Below are positions 46,369 through 55,459 of a stretch of DNA of 64,000 nt, in pieces. Numbering within the stretch: the first letter of the stretch is position 1; each line of letters begins with the position of its first letter. Below the pieces are notes generated by a model. That model searched no databases. It was given only the letters and a program-made list of their open reading frames with translations, and had not been told where the DNA came from. Origin of the DNA: Clostridium sp. CAG:510 (GTDB taxonomy: Bacteria; Bacillota; Clostridia; Lachnospirales; Lachnospiraceae); contig FR880848.1 in NCBI GenBank assembly GCA_000434615.1, positions 111,017 to 175,016 of the forward strand, written 5' to 3'. The position numbers were made by a program, and so were the translations under genes.

Positions 46369-48249
46369 TTATACCTCGCGGAAGTCTCCGTCAATAACAT
46401 CATCTTCGGGAGCACTGTTGTCTGCCTGAGCAGCTCCCATATCCGGGCCTGCTGCGCCTGCGGCACCCTGAGCGCCCTGTGCACCCTGCATGGATTCATA
46501 CATCTTGGTGAATACGCCCTGTGCACTGGTCATCATCTTTTCCTGTGCTGCCTTTAAGTCAGCCACATCGCTGTCGCTCATTTCCTGGTCCTTGGTTCTT
46601 TCCAGAATAGCTTTTACAGCATCGATTTCGGTCTGAACGGATGCTTTTTCGCTTTCGCTTACCTTGTCTCCGACATCCTTTAATGCCTTTTCTGTCTGGA
46701 ATACCATGGAGTCTGCATCGTTTCTGGCATCAATAGCTTCCTTACGCTTCTTATCCTGTGCTTCGTATTCGGCAGCTTCCTTAACAGCCTTGTCGATATC
46801 GGCATCGGACATGTTGGAGCCTGCGGTAATGGTGATGTGCTGTTCCTTGCCGGTACCAAGATCCTTTGCGGATACGTTTACAATACCGTTGGCATCGATA
46901 TCGAAGGTAACTTCAATCTGAGGAATTCCTCTGGGAGCGGGTGCAATGCCGTCCAGTCTGAACTGGCCCAGAGTCTTGTTATCCTTAGCGAACTGTCTTT
47001 CACCCTGTAATACATGGATATCTACGGCAGACTGGTTGTCGGCTGCGGTAGAGAATACCTGGCTCTTCTTGGTAGGAATGGTAGTATTTCTTTCAATCAG
47101 TCTGGTTGCTACACCGCCCATAGTCTCGATGGAAAGGGACAGAGGAGTAACATCCAGAAGAAGGATATCGCCGGCGCCTGCATCGCCTGCTAATTTACCG
47201 CCCTGGATGGAAGCACCGATTGCTACACATTCGTCAGGGTTCAGGCTCTTGTTGGGTTCATGTCCGGTAAGCTGTCTTACCTTTTCCTGTACGGCAGGAA
47301 TACGTGTGGAGCCACCGACCAGAAGAACCTTGGATAAATCTGCGGAAGTAAGTCCCGCATCCTTCAGAGCGTTCTGAACGGGGATTGCGGTTCTTTCTAC
47401 CAGGTCATGTGTCAGTTCATCGAATTTTGCTCTTGTTAAGTCCATATCAAAGTGCTTAGGTCCGTCAGCGGTTGCGGTGATGAAGGGCAGGTTGATATTG
47501 GTTGTGGTAGCGGAAGAAAGCTCTTTCTTTGCTTTTTCTGCTGCTTCCTTTAATCTCTGCATTGCCATCTTGTCGCCGGAAAGGTCAACGCCTTCCTTTG
47601 CCTTGAACTCAGCTAACATCCAGTTAATAATCTTGTTATCGAAGTCATCGCCGCCAAGGTGTGTATCACCGTTGGTTGCCAGCACCTCGATGACGCCGTC
47701 GCCGATTTCGATAATGGAAACATCGAAGGTACCGCCGCCGAGGTCATATACCATAATCTTCTGCTCTTTTTCGTTGTCAAGACCGTAAGCCAACGCTGCT
47801 GCGGTAGGCTCGTTGATGATACGTTTCACTTCCAGACCTGCAATCTTACCTGCATCCTTGGTTGCCTGACGCTGTGCATCGTTGAAGTATGCGGGAACGG
47901 TAATAACGGCCTCCGTTACCTTTTCACCCAGGTAGCTTTCCGCATCTGCTTTCAGTTTCTGAAGAATCATTGCGGAAATCTGCTGAGGAGAATATTTCTT
48001 GCCGTCAATGGTACGTCCGTTGTCCGTACCCATATCTCTCTTAATGGAAGAGATGGTCTTTTCTGCATTGGTGACTGCCTGACGCTTTGCAGGTTCACCG
48101 ACCAGTCTTTCGCCGGTCTTGGTAAATGCTACAACAGAGGGTGTTGTTCTTGCGCCTTCTGTGTTTGCGATGACGGTGGGTTTACCACCTTCCATAACTG
48201 CTACGCAGCTGTTTGTTGTTCCTAAGTCGATACCGATAATTTTACTCAT
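46369..48249 (-). CDS. dnaK: DnaK: Hsp70 chaperone
   Basis: A 626-residue Hsp70. GIDLGTTNSCVAVMEGG is phosphate-1, NEPTAAALAYGLD and VYDLGGGTFDVSIIEIG phosphate-2, LVGGSTRIPAV the adenosine motif, and the substrate-binding part starts DVTPLSLSIETMGG. The C-terminal lid ends GAAQADNSAPEDDVIDGDFREV. Start ATG 48249 follows AGGAGGG; the frame runs 10 codons further without function. It lies 38 bases after grpE in the CIRCE operon. Confidence 0.98.
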   Translation of the reverse strand: MSKIIGIDLGTTNSCVAVMEGGKPTVIANTEGARTTPSVVAFTKTGERLVGEPAKRQAVTNAEKTISSIKRDMGTDNGRTIDGKKYSPQQISAMILQKLKADAESYLGEKVTEAVITVPAYFNDAQRQATKDAGKIAGLEVKRIINEPTAAALAYGLDNEKEQKIMVYDLGGGTFDVSIIEIGDGVIEVLATNGDTHLGGDDFDNKIINWMLAEFKAKEGVDLSGDKMAMQRLKEAAEKAKKELSSATTTNINLPFITATADGPKHFDMDLTRAKFDELTHDLVERTAIPVQNALKDAGLTSADLSKVLLVGGSTRIPAVQEKVRQLTGHEPNKSLNPDECVAIGASIQGGKLAGDAGAGDILLLDVTPLSLSIETMGGVATRLIERNTTIPTKKSQVFSTAADNQSAVDIHVLQGERQFAKDNKTLGQFRLDGIAPAPRGIPQIEVTFDIDANGIVNVSAKDLGTGKEQHITITAGSNMSDADIDKAVKEAAEYEAQDKKRKEAIDARNDADSMVFQTEKALKDVGDKVSESEKASVQTEIDAVKAILERTKDQEMSDSDVADLKAAQEKMMTSAQGVFTKMYESMQGAQGAQGAAGAAGPDMGAAQADNSAPEDDVIDGDFREV

Positions 48250-48287
48250 TGTTATTCCCTCCTGAAAATTAATTTCCATTTCACATT

Positions 48288-48911
48288 TTATTCTACAACT
48301 GCTACCATACTGTGGCGGATAACCATATCATGGTAGGTATAACCTTTTAGTAACTCCTGTGCGACATAACCGGATTCCAGCTCCTCACTGGTGGTCTGCA
48401 TCACCGCATTGTGCAGGTTGGGATCAAATTCCTTTCCCACTGCCTCAATGGGCTTGACACCGAGCTTATCAAGCTCTCCGATTAACTGTTTATATATCAT
48501 GTTCATTCCGTCTGCAAAAGCACCTGCTTTTTCATCTTCGGGAACAGTCGCCAGTCCTCTTTCAAAATTGTCCACAACCGGAAGTATTTTTTCAATGACA
48601 CTCTTGGCTCCCACATCAAACATGGCGTTCTTTTCTTTTTCCGTACGTTTGCGGAAGTTTTCGAATTCTGCCATCTGACGCTTTACCCTGTCTTCCAGTT
48701 CGTCTATTTTTTCCTTATAGGCTTCTTCCTTTTTGTCTTCTTTTCTGTTTTTCTTCTTTCTGTCCAAAGCCTCTTCCTGCCCTTCTCCCTTTTCTGCTTT
48801 GCTGGCAGAGTCCGGGGCGGAGACATCGCCGTCTGCGTTCTTTTCTACCGCTTCTTCGGCAATTTTCTTTTCCTGTTCTTCCTTTTCTAAATTCTTATCC
48901 TGTTCTGCCAT
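48288..48911 (-). CDS. grpE: GrpE: DnaK nucleotide exchange factor
   Basis: A 207-residue GrpE. The first 75 residues are highly charged (Glu/Lys/Asp-rich, a likely disordered or coiled-coil lead), then the long helix RVKRQMAEFENFRKRTEKEKN and the four-helix region ILPVVDNFERGLATVP, and the beta domain end EELESGYVAQELLKGYTYHDMVIRHSMVAV. It removes ADP from DnaK. Second gene of the heat-shock operon. Confidence 0.96.
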   Translation of the reverse strand: MAEQDKNLEKEEQEKKIAEEAVEKNADGDVSAPDSASKAEKGEGQEEALDRKKKNRKEDKKEEAYKEKIDELEDRVKRQMAEFENFRKRTEKEKNAMFDVGAKSVIEKILPVVDNFERGLATVPEDEKAGAFADGMNMIYKQLIGELDKLGVKPIEAVGKEFDPNLHNAVMQTTSEELESGYVAQELLKGYTYHDMVIRHSMVAVVE

Positions 48912-48946
48912 ACACGATTTCCTTTCTTATCCGCATGCCGGGCATG

Positions 48947-49972
48947 CTATTTTTTGTAAAGCTCCTCCAACTGATGCATCAGATTTTTCAGGGTGTCCAC
49001 CACATGGTCGTAATCCATACGTTTCGGACCGATGATACCGATGGTTCCCTTCACTCCCTCATCCAGCTCGTAGGTGGCTGTCACCACGCTGCAATCCTTC
49101 ATGTTTTTCATGGGAGCTTCTTCTCCGATGTATACCTGGATGCCGGTGTTGCTATCATCCGACAGGGTTTCCTGCACCAGGGTGCTGAGTCCCTGTTTTT
49201 CCTCAAAAGCACTGATTAACTCGCTTGCTTTCTCGTGGTCCGCCAGCTCCGGGTATTTGAAAATATTGTTGGCGCCGCTGGTATAAATCTCTAAATCTTC
49301 CTCTTCTTTAATGACCTCTGCCACGGCATCCAGTACCTCGCCCACTATCCGGCTGTGAATACCCGCCTGCTGCTTCAGTGCAGCTATCAGTCCCAGATTG
49401 ATTTCCTCAATGGGAAGACCGTTTAAGTGTGTGTTCAGAAGCATATTCAGCTTCAGAAGTGTTTCGTCATCCAGACCCTCAGGCACCTGCAGCATATGAT
49501 TTTTAATCATGTTGCCTTCAACCACAATCACCGCTAAAATCTGTCCTCTGTCCACCCGGGACAGCTGGATGAATTTCAGCTTGTTGCGGTGTATCTGCGG
49601 AGCCGATATCATGGTGGCGTAGTTGGTATTCTGTGCCAGGACCCTGACTACCTGTTTTAAGAGGGACTCGATTTTGTCCTCCTTCTCCACCAGTAAGTCC
49701 TTCCTATCCTCGACTTCTTTCTGCTTATCCTCCATCATGGCATCCACATAAAAGCGGTAACCCTTGTCGGAAGGAATACGTCCTGCCGAAGTATGCGGCT
49801 GGATGATATATCCGAGCTCTTCCAGATCCGCCATTTCATTGCGGATGGTAGCGGAACTCAGATTCAGATCCGTGTACTTGGAAATGGTCCTGCTGCCGAC
49901 CGGCTCTCCGGTCTCTAAGTAGTTTCGGATGATGGCCTGTAAGATTTTCTTTTTTCTATCGTCTAACTGCAT
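48947..49972 (-). CDS. hrcA: HrcA: heat-inducible transcription repressor
   Basis: A 341-residue repressor of the HrcA family. The N-terminal winged helix has KKKILQAIIRNYLETGEPVGSRTISK and LSSATIRNEMADLEELGYI; the rest is a GAF-like dimer domain. It binds the CIRCE element just upstream and represses its own operon, with GroE as partner in known systems. Start ATG 49972, AAGGAGGG at 7 bases; the frame extends to 50008, inside the CIRCE element. Confidence 0.96.
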   Translation of the reverse strand: MQLDDRKKKILQAIIRNYLETGEPVGSRTISKYTDLNLSSATIRNEMADLEELGYIIQPHTSAGRIPSDKGYRFYVDAMMEDKQKEVEDRKDLLVEKEDKIESLLKQVVRVLAQNTNYATMISAPQIHRNKLKFIQLSRVDRGQILAVIVVEGNMIKNHMLQVPEGLDDETLLKLNMLLNTHLNGLPIEEINLGLIAALKQQAGIHSRIVGEVLDAVAEVIKEEEDLEIYTSGANNIFKYPELADHEKASELISAFEEKQGLSTLVQETLSDDSNTGIQVYIGEEAPMKNMKDCSVVTATYELDEGVKGTIGIIGPKRMDYDHVVDTLKNLMHQLEELYKK

Positions 49973-49995
49973 CCTCCGTCCCTCCTTTTGGATTA

Positions 49996-50022
49996 TTAGC
50001 ACTCTCATTTAATGAGTGCTAA
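49996..50022 (-). promoter_or_regulatory. CIRCE operator of the hrcA operon
   Basis: TTAGCACTC, 9 bases, GAGTGCTAA: a perfect match to the CIRCE consensus, placed between promoter and start codon. Confidence 0.97.
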
Positions 50023-50036
50023 CATCTTCATAAAAT

Positions 50037-50065
50037 AAAATAGCACTTGCGCATGTATATGTCAA
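50037..50065 (-). promoter_or_regulatory. Sigma-A promoter of the heat-shock operon
   Basis: TTGACA, 17 bases, TATTTT, immediately upstream of CIRCE. Confidence 0.85.
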
Positions 50066-50098
50066 CTGCTATTTTATAAAGAAATTATAAATAAAAAG

Positions 50099-51583
50099 TT
50101 ATAAAATCCTGTTTAAAAGATTGCCGTCCAGATACGGGTAAATTGCCCGGTATGTGGGAACCGCACAGAAGAATACGGTATGCACTAAAAACAGTATGCC
50201 GCAGGCAACGGCTGCATATACCGCCACATTCGCAAGTACGGTCAGATATTTTTTTGTCTTCACCCATTTTGCGGGTATCCAGCTTAGGGAAGCCAGCTTC
50301 TGCAGGCCACCCACTGCATAATACATAATGGGAATCAGCGCCGGCATGATATAGCGCCCCTGGTTCTGGTAATCATAAGTATATGCGTAATCAATCAGAA
50401 GAATGACGGGAATTATCATCCACAGTACCATATTTATATGGAAGAAAACCGTTCTTGCCTTTGCCTGCCCGTCCGCTATTTTTTTACGGATAAGGATAAA
50501 GGAAAGAAATCCCACGGCAAATACCACCTTATAAAAACGGTACATCCAGATGTTGCCGTAAATGGACATGGAGCCGAGCGCCGCCACAAAGCTGATAAAA
50601 AGCCCGGCAAAAAAATTCCGCTCCTTTAACATGGTGAGCACGGGAATGCCCCTTGCCGCATAGCATTTTCCATAGGGCTGCACCGCCGGGTCACCGTACA
50701 TTTCGGCACAGAGCCTCAGGCTCTTCAGGCCGATAAAATCCCCGTCATACAGGATGGCATTGCGGATAAAGAACCAGCCGATACCTAAAAGCACCACGGC
50801 TGCCACCAGGCCGCCCCGCTTCCACATATTTTTCCAGTCGCATTTTAATCTGCCGCTTGGTCCGTCCCGGTACACGTAAAAGCCCACAAACAGAAAGATG
50901 CTGCTGAGAATACAGCCGTACGCATTGTAATAGGAAAGAGCGCAGATGATAATTCCAACAGATAAAATCAGGCAGTTCCTGATGCTGAAATCGCTCCGGT
51001 ATGCCCGCACCAGCGCATAAAAGATAATGGCGGTAGACATCATGCACATGGAGTCCGTATTCACATAGGTGTGCAGAAACAGGCTCTGGGGCAGGAACAT
51101 GGTCAGCACACAGAACAGCCACTTGAAGCGTCTGTCTTTAAACAGGCGGGTGCCGAGGGCGGTAAACAACCCCCCCCCCACCCGGCCGATGCCGTAAACC
51201 ACCGCCGCCATGACGGCGCCGCATGCCACATCCACAAAACGCGCCGCATATAAAAGCGCCACCTCCGATGTGGTAAACAGACTTACAAACCGCATGAAAA
51301 GGCCCTGCACAATATAGGGCAGCATGGTATAGAAGCCATAGGAAACCCCATAGCCCGCAATCCGGATTTCCGGGTCAAAGCCGTTGGGCAGCCTGCCGTA
51401 CTTGCAGATAAACTGTGCTACCTTGAAACGGCTGGGTTCATCGGGGGGATTGCCGTACCAGGGAGGTGTGTCCGCAAAGGGCTGCATCAGCGCCAGCGTC
51501 ACCGCCGCTCCCAGAAACAGCAGCATGTATAGAATAAAGATATGCTTGTCCTGCAATTCAAATTTCTTTTTCGTTTTTTCCAT
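50099..51583 (-). CDS. DUF2142-like multi-span membrane protein with poly-G tract
   Basis: A 494-residue protein with about eleven membrane helices. The first extracellular loop contains GNPPDEPSRFKVAQFI, the PDEP-x3-K/H motif of DUF2142-like and GT-C glycosyltransferases, and DYQNQGRYIMPALIPIMYY near the end also matches that type. A run of ten G in the coding strand encodes V135-G-G-G138. The frame is open at the current length of ten. It probably moves a sugar from a lipid carrier onto a surface polymer. Start ATG 51583. Confidence 0.8.
   Translation of the reverse strand: MEKTKKKFELQDKHIFILYMLLFLGAAVTLALMQPFADTPPWYGNPPDEPSRFKVAQFICKYGRLPNGFDPEIRIAGYGVSYGFYTMLPYIVQGLFMRFVSLFTTSEVALLYAARFVDVACGAVMAAVVYGIGRVGGGLFTALGTRLFKDRRFKWLFCVLTMFLPQSLFLHTYVNTDSMCMMSTAIIFYALVRAYRSDFSIRNCLILSVGIIICALSYYNAYGCILSSIFLFVGFYVYRDGPSGRLKCDWKNMWKRGGLVAAVVLLGIGWFFIRNAILYDGDFIGLKSLRLCAEMYGDPAVQPYGKCYAARGIPVLTMLKERNFFAGLFISFVAALGSMSIYGNIWMYRFYKVVFAVGFLSFILIRKKIADGQAKARTVFFHINMVLWMIIPVILLIDYAYTYDYQNQGRYIMPALIPIMYYAVGGLQKLASLSWIPAKWVKTKKYLTVLANVAVYAAVACGILFLVHTVFFCAVPTYRAIYPYLDGNLLNRIL
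51170..51179. repeat. Homopolymer of ten G (coding strand) in the DUF2142-like gene
   Basis: Ten consecutive C on the plus strand, ten G in the minus-strand gene. No other run of this length is seen in the coding regions I checked. A change of one or two bases would shift the frame about 135 codons from the start. Confidence 0.9.
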
Positions 51584-51641
51584 AGAAACCTATATACTTT
51601 CCAAAGCCTGCCGGTGCCGCAGGCATATTCCTTATTATTTA

Positions 51642-51680
51642 CAAAAAAACTACCGGCAACACTTTGCCTGCTGCCGGTAG
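51642..51680 (-). terminator. Terminator after the DUF6465 gene
   Basis: CTACCGGCA (51650-51658) pairs with TGCCGGTAG (51672-51680), followed by GTTTTTTT on the minus strand. Confidence 0.8.
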
Positions 51681-51707
51681 AAATCTTTTCATATCCGAAA
51701 CTGTCTC

Positions 51708-52229
51708 TTAGATGTAGAAACCGCCTGCTTCTTTGCCGTTTACCACATAGTAAGCCATTCCTTCTTCCGGCTTTACATATAAGTCAACGGACTTGAAGTC
51801 TGCTGCTTTCTGCTTTAAGTCATATTTCCAAACGTCCTTTGCAATCTTAACCAGGTCGTCGGTGGTGTAGCTCTTGCCGTCGAACTGTACGCTTAAGCTG
51901 ACCTTAACATCGGTTTTCTTTTCTGCAGCTTTCTTTGCGGGAGCTGCTTTCTTTGCTGTTTCCTTCTTTTCAGCAGCTTTCTTAACTTCTGCTTTCTTCT
52001 CAACAGCCTTTTCAGCCTTAGCTTCTACTTTAGCTTCTACCTTTGCTACAGCAGCCTTAACTTCTTCCTTAGCAGCCTTAACTTCTGCTTTTACTTCAGC
52101 CTTTACAGGAGCTTCAGCCTTGGCAGGATTTACTTTAACTGCTGCCTTGGGAGCTGCTTTTACTTCTTCCGCCTTAACAGGTGCTGCCTTAACCTCTGCT
52201 GCCTTGTTTACTTTCTTGTTTGATACCAT
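51708..52229 (-). CDS. DUF6465-like protein with histone-H1-like Lys/Ala-rich N-terminus
   Basis: A 173-residue protein. Residues 5 to about 110 are almost only Lys, Ala, Glu, Val and Pro in repeats of AEVKAAP and KAA-EKK type, like bacterial histone-H1-like tails. The last 65 residues form a small folded domain (VSLSVQFDGKSYTTDDLVKIAK, VDLYVKPEEGMAYYVVNGKEAGG) of the DUF6465 type found in Lachnospiraceae. The function is unknown; nucleoid or cell-wall association is possible. The start is ATG 52229, GGAAGGAG at 8 bases; the longer frame enters the leader. Promoter and terminator mark it as a strong single-gene unit. Confidence 0.85.
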   Translation of the reverse strand: MVSNKKVNKAAEVKAAPVKAEEVKAAPKAAVKVNPAKAEAPVKAEVKAEVKAAKEEVKAAVAKVEAKVEAKAEKAVEKKAEVKKAAEKKETAKKAAPAKKAAEKKTDVKVSLSVQFDGKSYTTDDLVKIAKDVWKYDLKQKAADFKSVDLYVKPEEGMAYYVVNGKEAGGFYI

Positions 52230-52339
52230 ACGAATGTCTCCTTCCGTATAAAACCGGGTTTCCAATCCGGCTTTCCAATTCCCTTGTTTCCAATGTTTTC
52301 TATGTATCCGCAACAACTTATATATCAGTCTGCCCCTTC

Positions 52340-52368
52340 AATATAGAATATTCTTTGTTATTTGTCAA
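52340..52368 (-). promoter_or_regulatory. Strong sigma-A promoter of the DUF6465 gene
   Basis: TTGACA, 17 bases, TATATT, about 110 bases before the ATG at 52229. Confidence 0.85.
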
Positions 52369-52411
52369 CAACTTGATTTGAAAAGCAGTTGCATATAAAT
52401 GTTTTAGTCCA

Positions 52412-53257
52412 TTAACGTAATAAAAAGAACAGGATAACCAGTATGCCCAGTACAATCCGGTACCATCCGAAAACTTTGAAGTCGTGCTTTTTAATATAAG
52501 TAAGCAGGAAACGGATAACCACTACGGACACTAAAAAGGCTGCCACCATGGCTACTAAAAGCACCGCTAACTCCGTGCCGGTAAATGCCAGGCCGAACTT
52601 TACTATCTTAAGCAGGCTGGCGCCGAACATAACCGGAATGGCCAAAAAGAAGGTGAACTCTGCCGCTACGGGTCTGGCAATACCGATAAGCAGGGCGCCC
52701 ACAATGGTTGCACCGGAGCGGGACGTGCCCGGAAATACCGCTGCAATCACCTGGAAAATACCAATGATAAGCGCTGCCTTGTAGGTCAGACCGGAAAGTG
52801 CCGTTACCTTCGGTGTCCTTCCCTTGTTCCAGTTTTCTACCACAATAAAAGCGATACCGAATACAATCAGGGCGGCTGCCACCACATACCAGTGATAGAA
52901 CAGCTCGTTCAGCACATCATCGAACAGAACACCGATAACGGCTGCCGGTACGCAGGCTACCAGAATCTTGAACCACAGTGTCATGATGTCCATGTTGACA
53001 TAGGCAAGAGGTCCCGACTGCTTATAGCCGTGGCCTTTTCTGCAGAAGGGCCATATCTGCTTGATAAACAGAACCACTACAGCTAAAATTGCGCCAAGCT
53101 GGATGACCACATCAAACATTTCCGAAAAGTTTTCGGAAACATTTTCAAACTTTACAAATTCTTCCAGCAAAATCAGGTGTCCCGTGCTGCTGATGGGCAG
53201 CCACTCCGTGACGCCTTCCACAATGCCGAATAAAATGGCTTTCAAAATATCTAACAT
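52412..53257 (-). CDS. uppP: UppP: undecaprenyl-diphosphatase (BacA family)
   Basis: A 281-residue membrane enzyme with about eight helices. GVTEWLPISSTGHLIL and PGTSRSGATIVGALL are the two signature loops with the catalytic Glu/Ser/Arg. It regenerates undecaprenyl phosphate from the pyrophosphate, needed for peptidoglycan and for the glycan island at the left of the window. It is 16 bases downstream of the patatin gene. Some homologues give bacitracin resistance. Confidence 0.95.
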   Translation of the reverse strand: MLDILKAILFGIVEGVTEWLPISSTGHLILLEEFVKFENVSENFSEMFDVVIQLGAILAVVVLFIKQIWPFCRKGHGYKQSGPLAYVNMDIMTLWFKILVACVPAAVIGVLFDDVLNELFYHWYVVAAALIVFGIAFIVVENWNKGRTPKVTALSGLTYKAALIIGIFQVIAAVFPGTSRSGATIVGALLIGIARPVAAEFTFFLAIPVMFGASLLKIVKFGLAFTGTELAVLLVAMVAAFLVSVVVIRFLLTYIKKHDFKVFGWYRIVLGILVILFFLLR

Positions 53258-53273
53258 AATTTCCTCCGGTCCC

Positions 53274-54122
53274 TTAAGACTCTAAATAGTTAAGCAGCGG
53301 CTCATAGAGGGCCTCGGCATCTGCATAGCCCTGTTTATAAAGGGCTTTCAGCTTATCCTCATCTTTTTCTATCCGGCCCACGTTGCTCTTTTCTGCCGGG
53401 CGGATGACGAATGCCTGGCCGTTCTTCTGCTGATCGTATAAGTAATCCATGGTGTTGTTGTAAGTAATATGGCGTTCTGCCATAAGCTCTGCTACCTTGG
53501 GATAACGGAAATACCGCATCTTCAGCAGCGGAAGCTGGGTAGTCGGCTGACGCACAAAGCCCTCTTCCTTGGTCAGTACCACCACATTTTTGCTGTTGCC
53601 GTCCAATATGGACTTACGGATGGGGATGGCATCGGAAATGCCGCCGTCTAAATACAGGTGGTTGCCAATCCGCACATTCCTGGATACCAGTGGAAGGGAA
53701 GCGGATGCCCGGATGGCATCCATATCCTTTTTCACATCCCGTATTCGGAAATAAACAGGTGTCCCCGCCTCAATATCGGTAGCCACCGCATATGCCCTGC
53801 CTTCGTATTTTTTGAATGCTTCGTAATCAAACGGATTTAGATAATCCGGTACCAGATGATAGGCTGTCTGCACATTGAACAAATCACCGGTGGTAAGCAG
53901 GCTCTCCACGCTGCAGTATTTTCTGCTCTTCAGATAATCAATACTGATGTCCAGCGCCCTGCCTCTCTGTTTGGACAGATAGCTTGTCATATGGCAGGCA
54001 CCCGCCGAAACACCGTAAACACTGGAAAATTCCAGTCCTTTGTCTAAGAAGAAGTCCAGTACCCCTGCGGTATAGACGCCTTTCATTCCCCCACCTTCCA
54101 AAACAAGTCCGGCCTGATACAT
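53274..54122 (-). CDS. Patatin-like phospholipase (YjjU/RssA type)
   Basis: A 282-residue protein with the patatin core: LVLEGGGMKGVYTAGVLDF (oxyanion hole), YGVSAGACHM with the GxSxG serine near residue 41, and YLDGGISDAIPI with the catalytic Asp. This dyad predicts lipid acyl hydrolase activity; the substrate is unknown. No signal peptide, so cytoplasmic. It lies 47 bases downstream of an aminotransferase gene and just before uppP, probably one transcript. Confidence 0.9.
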   Translation of the reverse strand: MYQAGLVLEGGGMKGVYTAGVLDFFLDKGLEFSSVYGVSAGACHMTSYLSKQRGRALDISIDYLKSRKYCSVESLLTTGDLFNVQTAYHLVPDYLNPFDYEAFKKYEGRAYAVATDIEAGTPVYFRIRDVKKDMDAIRASASLPLVSRNVRIGNHLYLDGGISDAIPIRKSILDGNSKNVVVLTKEEGFVRQPTTQLPLLKMRYFRYPKVAELMAERHITYNNTMDYLYDQQKNGQAFVIRPAEKSNVGRIEKDEDKLKALYKQGYADAEALYEPLLNYLES

Positions 54123-54169
54123 GATATTACCCCTTTCTTATTTTTATGTTCCTTTTCTGTTTCTCCCGT

Positions 54170-55369
54170 TTAATTTGCCCGGTCGGGATATTCCGTTTCC
54201 ACAAATTTCTCCAGTGCTGTCAGGGAACGTTTTACTTTTTCCGTATCAATGCAGTAAGCCATACGGAAGTAGCCGGGACATCCGAAGCTGTCGGAAGGAA
54301 CCAGAATTAAATCGTATTTCAGCGCTTTCTGGCAGAATACCTTGGCATCCTCTTCCAGCGCCTTCGGGAAAATATAGAACGTACCGCCCGGTTTTACACA
54401 GGTAAATCCAAGGGAGGTAAGCTTGTCATACAGTAATCCGGCGTTGGTTTCGTAAACGGAAATATCGGAGGTCATGTCCAGCACCTCTGCCACCGCAAGC
54501 TGGATGATGGAAGCCGGGCAGTTGTGACCGATGCCGCGGGAAATCTGCGCACACATGGGAACCATGAATTCCGCACCCTCACAGGCAGGATTGATTGCTA
54601 CATAGCCGATTCTTTCACCGGGAAGGGAAAGGGATTTGGAGAAGCTGTAGCAGACAATGGTGTTGTCGTAGAATTTGGAAACGCAGGGTGCATCCACACC
54701 GGCGAATACCAGCTCTCTGTAAGGTTCATCGGAAATGATATAAATAGGATGTCCGAATTCTTCTGCTTTTTTCGTAAGAACCGCCGCTAATTTCTGAATG
54801 GTTCCGGTGGAATATACGATACCGGAGGGATTGTTGGGCGTATTGATTAAAATCGCCATGGTCTTTTCGTTTACCATTTCCTCAAAGGCGGTAAAGTTAA
54901 TCTGGAAATCCGCAGTATTGGCAGGCACTACCTTCAGTACCGCACCGGTTAAATCCACATAGGGATGATATTCCGGGAAGAAAGGCGCAAAGGTTAAAAT
55001 TTCATCTCCGGGCTGGGTAACCAAACGGAAGGCATGCGCCAGCGCACCTGCGGCGCCGGATGCCATGAAAATATGGTCCTTTGTGTAGGGAATGCCGAAA
55101 CGCTTCTGTAAGGATGCCGCTACCTTTTCCCTTACTTCGGTAATACCGAGACTGGGGCTGTAGCCGTGCAGCGCCACGGGAGATTTCTCCTGCAGCATCT
55201 TTATCATCACTTCGGTAAATTTCTCGGGAACCGGTACGGAAGGATTGCCTAAGCTGTAGTCAAATACATTCTCATAACCGATTTCTTTTCCTCTTTCCGT
55301 TGCAAATTCGGACAACTGTCTGATAACGGATTTGCCGGAAAGCATTTTTTTATACTGTTCTGTCAACAT
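54170..55369 (-). CDS. Class I PLP-dependent aminotransferase
   Basis: A 399-residue fold-type I enzyme. The PLP lysine is K245 in YSFSKSLSLPGERIG; N178-x-P-x-N-P-S-G motif INTPNNPSGIVY, SDEPYREL with the pyridine-binding Asp (about 214) and the start YSLGNPSVPVP are typical of the aspartate/aromatic aminotransferase group. The amino acid specificity is not clear. It begins a set with the patatin and uppP genes and has a good promoter at 55427-55455. Start ATG 55369. Confidence 0.9.
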   Translation of the reverse strand: MLTEQYKKMLSGKSVIRQLSEFATERGKEIGYENVFDYSLGNPSVPVPEKFTEVMIKMLQEKSPVALHGYSPSLGITEVREKVAASLQKRFGIPYTKDHIFMASGAAGALAHAFRLVTQPGDEILTFAPFFPEYHPYVDLTGAVLKVVPANTADFQINFTAFEEMVNEKTMAILINTPNNPSGIVYSTGTIQKLAAVLTKKAEEFGHPIYIISDEPYRELVFAGVDAPCVSKFYDNTIVCYSFSKSLSLPGERIGYVAINPACEGAEFMVPMCAQISRGIGHNCPASIIQLAVAEVLDMTSDISVYETNAGLLYDKLTSLGFTCVKPGGTFYIFPKALEEDAKVFCQKALKYDLILVPSDSFGCPGYFRMAYCIDTEKVKRSLTALEKFVETEYPDRAN

Positions 55370-55426
55370 ACTGTTTCCACTCCATTCTTTCTGTTCTTAT
55401 TCTTTATTTCTATATAGTTTTAACAA

Positions 55427-55455
55427 ATACTAACAATTTGCCCCCGGAAAGTCAA
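55427..55455 (-). promoter_or_regulatory. Sigma-A promoter of the aminotransferase-patatin-uppP genes
   Basis: TTGACT, 17 bases, TAGTAT, directly after the glpK stop. No terminator hairpin is visible between glpK and it. Confidence 0.7.
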
Positions 55456-55459
55456 GATT

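Noticed and set aside
48250..48287. Search for a second CIRCE or promoter between grpE and dnaK
   Set aside because: The 38-base gap has only the dnaK ribosome site.
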